Below, piece by piece: positions 27,384 to 35,459 of a stretch of 64,000 bases of DNA (position 1 is its first letter; the number at the start of each line of letters is the position of its first letter). The notes under the pieces are model-generated. The model was not told the origin of the DNA. It was given only the letters and a program-made list of their open reading frames with translations, and made no database searches. The translations under genes and the position numbers were made by a program. This DNA is from UBA3478 sp965662045. GTDB lineage: Bacteria; Bacteroidota; Bacteroidia; Flavobacteriales; Flavobacteriaceae. Where the stretch lies: NCBI GenBank assembly GCA_965662045.1, contig CBFIGE010000006.1, positions 1 to 64,000 on the forward strand. The letters are read 5' to 3'.

Positions 27384-27542
27384 TTAATTTCGAACTTTTG
27401 CGTATTTGTTTGACCCTACATTAGGCGGCAACTCAATTTTATTAGTCACTTTAGACGAAACCTCTTTTGTTGATGCACAAGAACTTAACATAAAGAGAAC
27501 AGCTAAGACAAAAAATGCTACAGTTATCGGTTGTTTAATCAT
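27384..27542 (-). CDS. Tiny lipoprotein of 52 residues
   Basis: Reading leftward from ATG at 27542 to TAA at 27384 gives a 52-residue peptide with a clear lipoprotein leader: a short basic start, the hydrophobic run VAFFVLAVLFM and the lipobox LSSC (Cys22). It continues with about 30 polar residues (CASTKEVSSKVTNKIELPP). Apart from the anchor, nothing suggests a function. It begins 15 bases after the end of the GroES-like gene in the same direction, so the two are probably co-transcribed, and it converges on alkB with a 4-base gap between the stop codons. The clean lipobox makes chance unlikely. Confidence 0.7.
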   Translation of the reverse strand: MIKQPITVAFFVLAVLFMLSSCASTKEVSSKVTNKIELPPNVGSNKYAKVRN

Positions 27543-27557
27543 ATTTGAAGATAAGAA

Positions 27558-27875
27558 TTATTCCTGTGATTCTCGTTCTACAAGTAAGATAGCTGATTGA
27601 GGTACAATGAAATACTTCTCTTTTTTAAAGCTAACTTCAAAGGAACTGTTTTTTAAAAAAATAGCTAAATCTCCTTCTTCAATTTGCAAAGGAAGATACT
27701 GAACTTCTTCATGTTCGTTCTTCCAGAGCTCATCGGGCTCAATGGGATTAGGAAGCGCATAACCTGGCCCGACTTTAACCACAAAACCCTGTTGAATTTT
27801 TTCTTTTTCACGAACACCAGGGGGTAAAATCAATCCACTATCTGTTCGCTCAGATTCTAATAAGGGCTTAATCAA
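27558..27875 (-). CDS. GroES-like co-chaperonin family protein with unusual 5' end
   Basis: The 105 residues shown start at TTG 27875 and cover the GroES-like domain: ESERTDSGLILPPG, then GFVVKVGPGYALP, the insert found in Bacteroidetes paralogues, and YFIVPQSAILLVE. The typical domain start, HVIGDRVLIKP, begins upstream of that TTG in the same frame. An ATG at 27929 opens that frame, but a TAG at 27911-27909 interrupts it after six codons. Between the TAG and the TTG there is no ATG or GTG. So either a rare start (ATT or TTG) is used, or the gene carries a nonsense mutation. This is not the main GroES of a groESL operon, as no GroEL gene is nearby. Confidence 0.72.
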   Translation of the reverse strand: MIKPLLESERTDSGLILPPGVREKEKIQQGFVVKVGPGYALPNPIEPDELWKNEHEEVQYLPLQIEEGDLAIFLKNSSFEVSFKKEKYFIVPQSAILLVERESQE

Positions 27876-28022
27876 AACGCGATCGCCAATAACATGTAAA
27901 TTGTCAAACTAATGAATTTGATTTATCATAAACTCTAACTCTTAAATGGAAAGTCAAAAATAATACGAATGCCTTGAACATCAACTTTGTCTTTTTGTAT
28001 TATTGTTTGATATTAAGAGACT

Positions 28023-28748
28023 ATGTTTGAAAATTTTTGGATTGCTGCTCTTGCTGCCATATTATTAGGTATTTCCAAGTCAGGTATCAAAGGGGTTTCT
28101 TCTGTATTTGTTGCAGGTATGGCCTTCGTATTTGGAGCAAAAGCTTCAACAGGTATTCTCATGCCACTGCTAATTTCTGCAGACATTGTGGCTGTCTGGT
28201 ATTACAAAAAACACGCGCATTGGAATTACATTAAAAAATTAGCTCCTACCATTGTTTTGGGAATTCTTATTGGCGTCATATACGGCCAACAAATTGAACA
28301 AGAATCCTTTAAAGTGGTAATGGCTACCATTGTCATACTCAGCGCTGTTGTTATGACCCTTATGGATCGCATTACCTCAAAAACAGTGCCCTCTCATTGG
28401 AGTTTCACAGGAATAATGGGCTTGAGTACAGGTTTTACCACCATGGTCGGGAATTTGGCCGGTGCTTTTTCAAACCTATATTTTTTGGCAATGAGGGTAC
28501 CCAAAAATGTGTTCATAGGAACAGCAGCTTGGTTGTTTTTTTTAACCAACCTTTTCAAAGTTCCATTCCATGTATTTTATTGGAAAACCATCAATGTCAA
28601 CTCTTTGAACATTAGCCTTCAGCTCATTCCCTTCGTGCTAATCGGGTTTTTTGCAGGAATTAAACTGGTCTCTCTTATCAGCGAGAGACACTATCGCAAA
28701 CTTATTTTACTATTCACCGCTCTGAGCGGACTCGTTATTCTATTGTAA
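28023..28748 (+). CDS. TauE/SafE-family membrane transporter
   Basis: The 241-residue protein has about eight hydrophobic segments. The start, ALAAILLGISKSGIKGVSS, and the internal repeat, IMGLSTGFTTMVGNLAGAFSNLYFL, are the paired signature of the TauE/SafE (sulfite/organosulfur anion exporter) family. It should move a small organic or sulfur anion across the inner membrane; no sulfur-metabolism gene is adjacent to refine this. It is divergent from the GroES-like gene and converges directly on the CocE hydrolase with no gap. Confidence 0.87.
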   Translation: MFENFWIAALAAILLGISKSGIKGVSSVFVAGMAFVFGAKASTGILMPLLISADIVAVWYYKKHAHWNYIKKLAPTIVLGILIGVIYGQQIEQESFKVVMATIVILSAVVMTLMDRITSKTVPSHWSFTGIMGLSTGFTTMVGNLAGAFSNLYFLAMRVPKNVFIGTAAWLFFLTNLFKVPFHVFYWKTINVNSLNISLQLIPFVLIGFFAGIKLVSLISERHYRKLILLFTALSGLVILL

Positions 28749-30653
28749 TTACTGCATCATAGGCAATACTATCTTAGAAGGGTGTTTTCTGCTGTGATGA
28801 ACTTTATTGTGAGCCACTACCCCTTCTGACTCGTCGTAATTATTTCCTCCAGTATTCAGATTCCTTGCAAACCTTGGAAAGTTACTACTACTGATTTCAA
28901 CACGTATACGATGTCCTTTTTTGAAATAGTTAGAGGTCGATAAGGCCGATAGTTCTAATTTTACTACTTCTCCTTTGGTCAAGAAAACTTCCTTGTCGTA
29001 TCCCTCTCTATATCGAGCACGCTGGATAGTTTCATCTAAATTATAGGCGCTTCCGTCAGGATGCACATCGATTAATTTCACTGTAAAATCCGTGTCTACA
29101 ACATCTGAAGAAATGTATAATGTCGTTTTGATTTCACCACTGACTTCAACTCCTTTTTCTAAAACAGGAGTTGAATAAACTAAAATATCTTCGCGCTCTT
29201 CCATGATTTGTTGATCGAATGATCCTCCTTTAACTGCGTTTCCAGTGCAACATACATTTCCGCCATAAGAATCTACTGGATTCATTGGGTCGTAGGTAAA
29301 TGCATCAGGTTTGTCAACTGAAGACGGTCTTTTTCTCGATAGAACTCCATCGCCCTTCAAGGTGTTCGCTGAGCCCTCAGAATGCAAGTAATAAGTCAAA
29401 TCTTTAACCCCTTTAGGAGGCCAGGTCTCTGAAGATTGCCATTTATTCATTCCCATGGTATAATACTGAACTCTTGGAGTTTTTTCTTTGAAATCGTTTT
29501 CTTCTCCTTTGAGCCACATGTCAAACCATCCGTAAATTTGTTCATCGTAATTTAATCTGGCATCTCCTACTGAAAGCTCGCCGACTACAGTATTTTCTGT
29601 AGCCCTTTTGTATCCGCAATGCAGTGTAGGGGCAATTACTAAATATTGATTGTCTCTAACTTCAGGATCCGATGCATTTTTTCTAACGTGATTAAAGAGC
29701 GCCAGATTAGGACTTATAGAAACATCGTACCAAGATGCAAACCAAAAACTGGGGACTCCGAAATCCATTTTATCGTGGTATAAACCTCCTTGATACCATT
29801 GAGGATCTTTAGGTTTTCTATTGACCATACGGTCAAAAATTTCTCTTTTTCCATTTACGTTTTGAAGAATATCTGTAATGGGCAAATGACTCAGCGCTTC
29901 GGACATATCTACACGAGGGTTCTCTGGTGATAAGTCGTAGAATCTAGAAATTCGAATAAGATCTTCTTGGCTGGCGCCAAGTGGAATTCTCGGTTTGTAT
30001 TTGTCGTGTTCCACTCCATATAACCAAGCAAAAAATAACAATTGCTCTACACCTCCTCTATACCAATTTCCCTGTTCTACATATTCACCCACTTCACCTA
30101 CACCTGCTCCAAACCCTTGAGGTACCATGGCAGCATGTGAGGGATGATCTAAAGCTGCAACTGCCATCTGCCACTCTGCTGTTGAAGAACATCCAATAGT
30201 TCCAATTTTTCCATTAGACCAACTCTGATTTTTAAGCCAAGTAAAAGCGTCGTAGCCATCGGTTAAGGGCATTCCTAAAATATCCCACTGCCCTTCGGAA
30301 TAATAACGACCTCTTTCATTTTGAACTACATAAGCATATCCGCGCTTTACTGCGGCAAGAGCTGCTTTAACATGTCGATCTCTAAATTCTCCATTCTGCC
30401 AAGAATTAAAATTATATGGAGTTCTAGAAAAAATGACAGGTACTTTTTCATTCGTTTTGGGTCGATAAATATCTGTTGCGAGTCGGATACCATCGCGCAT
30501 TGGCATCATGATTTTTTGATCGATATGGGCTATAGCTTCCAATTCAATTACAGTTGGATCGTCCTCGGGCAAACCATGCATTTGGCCTATGGCGTAATTC
30601 AGTGATAGCAAAAGAGTAAGGCAAAATGTAAAAAATTTAGAAAAAGCTTTCAT
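28749..30653 (-). CDS. CocE/NonD-family (X-Pro dipeptidyl-peptidase-like) hydrolase, secreted
   Basis: The 634-residue protein has a Sec leader ending AIGQ. The N-terminal catalytic part contains the conserved MPMRDGIRLATDIYRP and the nucleophile elbow GTIGCSSTAEW; the catalytic His is probably in IAPTLHCGYK. The C-terminal part is the jelly-roll PepX_C domain (VKLIDVHPDGSAYNLDETI). Members cleave esters or amides, including acylated amines and X-Pro peptides. The upstream TspO-like gene ends 2 bases before its start. Size and layout are normal for the family; the substrate is undetermined. Confidence 0.9.
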   Translation of the reverse strand: MKAFSKFFTFCLTLLLSLNYAIGQMHGLPEDDPTVIELEAIAHIDQKIMMPMRDGIRLATDIYRPKTNEKVPVIFSRTPYNFNSWQNGEFRDRHVKAALAAVKRGYAYVVQNERGRYYSEGQWDILGMPLTDGYDAFTWLKNQSWSNGKIGTIGCSSTAEWQMAVAALDHPSHAAMVPQGFGAGVGEVGEYVEQGNWYRGGVEQLLFFAWLYGVEHDKYKPRIPLGASQEDLIRISRFYDLSPENPRVDMSEALSHLPITDILQNVNGKREIFDRMVNRKPKDPQWYQGGLYHDKMDFGVPSFWFASWYDVSISPNLALFNHVRKNASDPEVRDNQYLVIAPTLHCGYKRATENTVVGELSVGDARLNYDEQIYGWFDMWLKGEENDFKEKTPRVQYYTMGMNKWQSSETWPPKGVKDLTYYLHSEGSANTLKGDGVLSRKRPSSVDKPDAFTYDPMNPVDSYGGNVCCTGNAVKGGSFDQQIMEEREDILVYSTPVLEKGVEVSGEIKTTLYISSDVVDTDFTVKLIDVHPDGSAYNLDETIQRARYREGYDKEVFLTKGEVVKLELSALSTSNYFKKGHRIRVEISSSNFPRFARNLNTGGNNYDESEGVVAHNKVHHSRKHPSKIVLPMMQ

Positions 30654-30655
30654 TA

Positions 30656-31432
30656 TTATGATTTTGAGATGTTAGTGTAATTTTTTAAAAGAATACCAAG
30701 TAAAACTAAGGTGAAAACTCCCATAGCAATTTGAGTAGTAACAATAATTTCCGGATAGTTTGAATTAAAACCACTTTCTGACAGATGTTTACTGTAAATA
30801 CCGAAATAAGCCCAAATTAAAACTAAGGCATATGCGCCTTTTTTAAATATCAACAACTGAGAGAGTCCAATAGCGAGACCCACACCGAGTATAATAATGG
30901 TCCATAAAGGTTCTGAAAGACCATAAAATGGCATATCATAGGTCGAAAAATAAGCCGTGAAATTGGCTATAGTTGCTACTGTTATCCAGCCAAAATAAAC
31001 CGTAAAAGGTAATCGTAAGAAAATAGCCTTTGTAAAAGACAATTCAAGAGAATTTAAAACGACATTCAACCGAATTAAAGTCAATAGTAAGAAGAGCATT
31101 ACCCCTAATGATAAAACAATCATTTCGTGATGCCATACAAAAATCCAACAGCTATTCAGAATGCTATTGGCGATAAATAAATTCAAAGCCGTTTTGGGAA
31201 GTTTTTCAAAATTAGACTTGAAAAGAATCGCTACACTAAACCCTAGTAAAAGGGTATAAATCAATCCCCATATGGCAAAGGTTGAACCCGAAGGAGTGAA
31301 CAAATTAGCGTACTGATCGGATATTTCTCCTGTAGTTTTATTGTTTATCGGAAGAATATTGGCTAACGCGTTTACCGTTATCATTTGAACAAACCCTATA
31401 AGTACAATCGATTTGAGCACTACGCTTCTCAT
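30656..31432 (-). CDS. TspO/MBR-related tryptophan-rich membrane protein
   Basis: The 258-residue protein has about seven to eight hydrophobic segments and begins with a long hydrophobic stretch followed by LFTPSGSTFAIWGLIYTLLLG, the characteristic start of the extended TspO-like family of Bacteroidetes. It is longer than classical five-helix TspO (about 160 residues), so its relation to tetrapyrrole or sterol binding is uncertain. It precedes the CocE hydrolase by 2 bases and is divergent from the membrane protein at 31559. Confidence 0.75.
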   Translation of the reverse strand: MRSVVLKSIVLIGFVQMITVNALANILPINNKTTGEISDQYANLFTPSGSTFAIWGLIYTLLLGFSVAILFKSNFEKLPKTALNLFIANSILNSCWIFVWHHEMIVLSLGVMLFLLLTLIRLNVVLNSLELSFTKAIFLRLPFTVYFGWITVATIANFTAYFSTYDMPFYGLSEPLWTIIILGVGLAIGLSQLLIFKKGAYALVLIWAYFGIYSKHLSESGFNSNYPEIIVTTQIAMGVFTLVLLGILLKNYTNISKS

Positions 31433-31558
31433 AAAAATATTTTAAACTACATCTTTCCAATTTAACAAATAAATAAGAACCTTCTATTTTTTTTGTGTTT
31501 TCTTACATGTGATAATTATGTCTTTTTATAATAGTGTAAATGCTGAGATAATCTGTCT

Positions 31559-32632
31559 ATGAATTCGACTGACTCAAACCTTCACAACAAAGAGTTATTG
31601 ACCCTAGGTTTACTCCTATTTCTTACAGGATGTATTGCCAAAATTCCTTTTATCATCGATTATCCCGAAGATTCGTTTTACGCTCACTTTATTGGAGTCA
31701 TACTTGTCCCCACATGGTCTTACTACATAGCGCTCAAGCGAAAAAACACCCTTATATACCCTCTGATCAGCAGTTTATTTGCCGTAATTATCGCATTCTT
31801 CTTAAAGTATTTTTTTGGTTTTTCAGAAGGCGATTCTTTTGGTATTGCTCTAATTCATTCGGCAGTTATCTTTCTTTTTTGCATTGGCTTTGCGTTTTTA
31901 GGTGCCAACTGGAATGAGACAAAAGAACGTATACTTTATCTCAAGTTTTTGATTGATACCGCGGTAGTGTCGGGACTACTGCTGATTAGCTCTATTGTAT
32001 TTTCCGGAATTACTATAGAACTTTTTACCCTAACCGCTTTGGATATCGAAAGATTTTATATCGAAAATGTTGTGGTTTGGGGATTACCAGCAATACCAAT
32101 AATCGGAAGCTATCTCGTTTTAAACAATCCCGATTTGGTTGAAAAAGTTACTCCCCTCCTTTCTAAAATATTCAGCCCTCTCGCTTTTATAGCACTTGTT
32201 TTATTCAGTTTAGCACTTGTGTTTGCGCCCAATAATATCTTTGAAGATCGCGAATTGCTATTGCTTTTTAATTTAATCTTGATAGCGGTGTGTGCACTTA
32301 TTTTATTCTCGGTGGGTGACAAAAATTTAAATCAAAGACAGTGGAAAATTATTCGCTTGTTGAGCTATATAACCACCTTAGACAACATAATTGCTCTTCT
32401 TGCAATAGGTTATCGCATTTTTGAAAACGGTTTAACTCCCAACCGCTTTACCCTTATAGGTATTAACTTGATGCTCTTTGTTCAACTTCTATTGTTGAAC
32501 AAACAACTCTATCATGCGTTTTCGCAAAAGGCAATTAATAATGCTCTAAAAATCGTTTCAGGCCCTTATCTCAATATTTATTTGTTGTGGTCAATAGCAA
32601 TACTCTTTGTTTTGATTCCCTTTTGGTTCTAA
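31559..32632 (+). CDS. Polytopic membrane protein, DUF4153-like
   Basis: The 357-residue protein is almost entirely hydrophobic, with about ten predicted spans. The segment RIFENGLTPNRFTLIGINLMLFVQLLL resembles the conserved end of DUF4153-type proteins, where an NRF/NRY motif precedes the last helices. No catalytic residues are evident. It stands alone: a 126-base gap separates it from the divergent TspO-like gene, and 262 bases follow before the next gene. The family assignment is tentative. Confidence 0.6.
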   Translation: MNSTDSNLHNKELLTLGLLLFLTGCIAKIPFIIDYPEDSFYAHFIGVILVPTWSYYIALKRKNTLIYPLISSLFAVIIAFFLKYFFGFSEGDSFGIALIHSAVIFLFCIGFAFLGANWNETKERILYLKFLIDTAVVSGLLLISSIVFSGITIELFTLTALDIERFYIENVVVWGLPAIPIIGSYLVLNNPDLVEKVTPLLSKIFSPLAFIALVLFSLALVFAPNNIFEDRELLLLFNLILIAVCALILFSVGDKNLNQRQWKIIRLLSYITTLDNIIALLAIGYRIFENGLTPNRFTLIGINLMLFVQLLLLNKQLYHAFSQKAINNALKIVSGPYLNIYLLWSIAILFVLIPFWF

Positions 32633-32798
32633 TCTATTTTAAAGACAAAAAATGTACTGTTTATCGATTGATATCTAAGATCACTTGCAAGAAACAACTG
32701 AACGTGCTTTTTTTGAATTTGGTCTAATTTTTCTAGGCTAACCTTTTGAAAACTATATTTTTATCTTGCTTTCATAGCGTAGTGAATACATAACCAAA

Positions 32799-32829
32799 AA
32801 TGAACGTCAGTTTTACACTGCCGTTCATT
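32799..32829 (+). other. Hairpin in the leader region of the small gene at 32895
   Basis: AATGAACG (32799-32806) pairs perfectly with CGTTCATT (32822-32829). After one mismatch the stem continues as CAG/CTG around the seven-base loop TTTTACA. No T-run follows on either strand, so it does not look like a terminator. It lies 65 bases upstream of the ATG at 32895, in a 262-base gene-free stretch. It could be an operator, an mRNA-leader structure or part of a small RNA. Confidence 0.4.
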
Positions 32830-32894
32830 CGTCGAAAATTTTAAATATTCAAAAGTATTACGCGTTATAACTTAGAATATTTTGAAGACAGTAA

Positions 32895-33101
32895 ATGAAT
32901 AAGTGGTACAAATTGAAAAAGAAGCATAATTTTTTAACAGAGGAAGAGCGGTTAAAAGAACTAAGGGAAATCGTTCACAAAATAAAATCAGAATACATTG
33001 ATGATGTAGCGAATAGTGCTCACCAAGACCAAATTACCATAAGACAAGCTATTAATCACTTAGATGAATTAGATACTGAACTAAGAAATTTAAACCGTTG
33101 A
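32895..33101 (+). CDS. Small hypothetical helical protein (68 residues)
   Basis: The ORF starts with ATG and encodes a charged, probably all-helical protein: basic at the N-terminus (MNKWYKLKKKHNF), then EEERLKELREIVHKIKSEY and a final HLDELDTELRNLNR, suggestive of a two-helix or short coiled-coil structure. No leader or membrane segment is present. It stands alone and is followed 104 bases later by a hairpin terminator on the same strand, which supports its being transcribed. I do not recognise the family. Confidence 0.5.
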   Translation: MNKWYKLKKKHNFLTEEERLKELREIVHKIKSEYIDDVANSAHQDQITIRQAINHLDELDTELRNLNR

Positions 33102-33205
33102 GTTTAGTATAAAATTCAAATTGCAATTTACTATTCAGAAGAAATAATTTTATATATTCAGAGTATATTATATAGCAATTCTTGCTTCTTTAATTAGTCT
33201 TTAAC

Positions 33206-33228
33206 CGCCAGTTTAACTGGCGTCTTTT
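33206..33228 (+). terminator. Rho-independent terminator after the small gene
   Basis: CGCCAG (33206-33211) pairs with CTGGCG (33217-33222) around TTTAA, and the A-T pairs inside the loop could extend the stem. TCTTTT follows on the plus strand. The last bases touch the stop region of the leftward sulfatase, so it may end transcription mainly from the left. Confidence 0.6.
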
Positions 33229-34651
33229 ATTGGTTCATAGACTTTACTTCACCTGCTTGTCGCACTTCATTTCCTCTTTGTTCAGTGAGTGCATCTCCTA
33301 AAACTAATCGTATTGAATCTGCGATTTTTAAAATCTCTCTTGTTTTTTCCGGATACTTATCCGCAATATTAGTAGACTCTGTTGGATCGTCTGTTAGATG
33401 ATACAACTCAGGAACTTCTATTTTATTCATCTCGTAATTGATAGGAAGTCCATCATCTGTGCCAATTCGTCCATTTAAAGATCTGTAGGTGTGAGGCAGG
33501 TACAATTTGTAATCTTCGTGACGAATGGCATGAAGCTCATTTACACGATAGTAAAAAAAGAAATTTTTATGAGGACTTACTTCTGAGGTATTAGTCAATA
33601 ACGGAACTAAAGACTTACCATCAACCTTTAGTTCAGGCATTTTGGCATTAGTCCATTCTGCAATTGTGGGTAACCAATCTATACCCATAGCCGGCTGATC
33701 GATAACTCTCGGAGATTTAATTGATCTGGGATAAGACACTATAGCAGGAACTCGGTGACCTCCCTCCCAATTGGTGCCCTTTCCCTCTCTATAAATTCCC
33801 GATGAACCTGAATGCCCGCCGTATGATAACCACGGACCGTTGTCTGAGGTAAATACAATAATAGTATTCTCTAAAAGATCTAAATCTTCGAGATGCTGAA
33901 CCAGGCGCCCAAACTCGTGATCTATTTCGTGAATTACGTCTCCATAGAGTCCTCGATCTTGAGTTCCCTGAAATTCAGGATCTGCAAAAAGAGGAACATG
34001 AGGTTGTGGATGAGGAAGGTAAACGAAAAAAGGTTGGTCTTTATGCGTGCTGATAAAATCAATTGCTTCTTGGGTGAATTCTCGAGTTAAGGTTGATTGA
34101 TCTGTCAACTTTCTAATGGGCTCTTCATTTTTGTAAAGAAAAATATCATCAAAATTGAACCAACTTCCTTGTTGTGGATGATAGGGCCACATATCATTGG
34201 AATAAAGAATACCGTAAAATTCATCAAAGCCTTGCCTAGTAGGTAAAAAAGGAGCTGCATCACCAAGGTGCCATTTGCCAAAAATACCAGTAGCATATCC
34301 TTCTTCTTTCAGCATCTCCGCTATAGTAGTTTCAGCTGGATTTAAGCCAATTTTCGCATTGGGCATAAAGGCATTATGTATGCCAATTCGATTGGGATAA
34401 CAGCCTGTTAAAATAGACGCCCTTGAAGCGGAGCACACGGGCTGTGTCGCGTAATAAGAAGTAAAATAGACACCTTCTCTTGCCAATTTATCGAGATTTG
34501 GAGTACTGAAATCTTGTGCTCCGTATATTCCTAAATCCCCGTATCCTTGATCGTCTGTAAGAATGAAAATAACGTTGGGTGGAGCCTGTTCAAGTATAGC
34601 CTCTGAACAAGACAAAAAACACAAGGCAAAAACGAAAGCGTATGTTCTCAT
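33227..34651 (-). CDS. Type I sulfatase (S1 family), lipoprotein-like leader
   Basis: The 474-residue protein has a leader with a possible lipobox (FLSC, near residue 14), then the sulfatase start NVIFILTDDQGYGDLG, whose two Asp residues bind calcium. The formylglycine signature is CSASRASILTG, a Cys-type site with Ala instead of Pro in the third position. FGKWHLG and TSDNGP contribute further active-site residues. It should hydrolyse sulfate esters, probably of a polysaccharide. It needs a formylglycine-generating enzyme, not encoded here. It is divergent from the SGNH lipoprotein. Confidence 0.9.
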   Translation of the reverse strand: MRTYAFVFALCFLSCSEAILEQAPPNVIFILTDDQGYGDLGIYGAQDFSTPNLDKLAREGVYFTSYYATQPVCSASRASILTGCYPNRIGIHNAFMPNAKIGLNPAETTIAEMLKEEGYATGIFGKWHLGDAAPFLPTRQGFDEFYGILYSNDMWPYHPQQGSWFNFDDIFLYKNEEPIRKLTDQSTLTREFTQEAIDFISTHKDQPFFVYLPHPQPHVPLFADPEFQGTQDRGLYGDVIHEIDHEFGRLVQHLEDLDLLENTIIVFTSDNGPWLSYGGHSGSSGIYREGKGTNWEGGHRVPAIVSYPRSIKSPRVIDQPAMGIDWLPTIAEWTNAKMPELKVDGKSLVPLLTNTSEVSPHKNFFFYYRVNELHAIRHEDYKLYLPHTYRSLNGRIGTDDGLPINYEMNKIEVPELYHLTDDPTESTNIADKYPEKTREILKIADSIRLVLGDALTEQRGNEVRQAGEVKSMNQ

Positions 34652-34748
34652 AATTATAAAGTTTGCTCAATTCTATAGCCTAAGTTACAAATTCATCTCT
34701 CAAAAAATTATTTGGCATTTAATATCTTTAAGATCAAAATATATCTCG

Positions 34749-35459
34749 ATGAAAATCTATTCTTATCTATTGAGTTTGATGCTATTGACCTTCGTTTCAT
34801 GCAAACAAAAAAACTCGGAGACCTCTGAAGAGGCGCAATCCTTGACCTACTTGGCTCTTGGTGACAGTTATACCATAGGAGAATCAGTGTCTGAAACAGG
34901 ACGTTGGCCTCATCAATTGGCCAATACCTTAGAACCGATTATCAAAGAGTCACTACACACGACTATAGTAGCTAAAACAGGATGGACTACCGACGAATTA
35001 AATCAAGGAATAAATGAAGCCTCATTGGACAGTAACTATGATTTAATTTCACTTTTGATCGGAGTAAACAATCAATATAGAGGGTGGTCTCTCGAAGAAT
35101 ATAAACTTGAATTCGAATCCTTATTAAAAAGAGCCATAGCTTTTAAAAGGAATGAAAATAGTCCTGTTTTTGTAGTTTCTATACCCGATTATGGTGTAAC
35201 TCCTTTTGTGCAAAATTCAAATCGTAACCCCGAACAAATTGCTTCAGAAATCGATATGTTTAACACGGCTGCAAAACAGATTTGTGCTCATTATGGCATT
35301 CCTTTTTTCAACATTACACCAATTTCAAGAACTGCTGTAAACGATGCTAATTTAATTGCAGAAGACGGCTTACATCCATCGGCTGAAATGTATCGTCAGT
35401 GGGTAGATCATTTTGGTTCGGTTATCGCTGATAAACTCCTTGCGAATGAAATCCCCTAA
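34749..35459 (+). CDS. SGNH/GDSL-family hydrolase lipoprotein
   Basis: I choose the ATG at 34749 over an in-frame ATG at 34563, which lies inside the divergent sulfatase and would bury the leader. The resulting 236 residues start with a lipoprotein leader ending FVSC. Block I is LALGDSYTIGES (nucleophile Ser in GDSY), the LIGVNNQYRG segment supplies the oxyanion Asn, and DGLHPS supplies the catalytic Asp and His. It should deacylate an ester, for example an acetylated sugar, in the envelope. Its end overlaps the next gene by 14 bases, showing coupling with the serine hydrolase. Confidence 0.88.
   Translation: MKIYSYLLSLMLLTFVSCKQKNSETSEEAQSLTYLALGDSYTIGESVSETGRWPHQLANTLEPIIKESLHTTIVAKTGWTTDELNQGINEASLDSNYDLISLLIGVNNQYRGWSLEEYKLEFESLLKRAIAFKRNENSPVFVVSIPDYGVTPFVQNSNRNPEQIASEIDMFNTAAKQICAHYGIPFFNITPISRTAVNDANLIAEDGLHPSAEMYRQWVDHFGSVIADKLLANEIP

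Noticed and set aside
27406..27600. 64-residue plus-strand ORF after alkB
   Set aside because: It lies opposite the tiny lipoprotein, whose lipobox is far stronger evidence.
34563..34748. N-terminal extension of the SGNH hydrolase
   Set aside because: It lies over the divergent sulfatase and would place the lipoprotein leader inside the protein.
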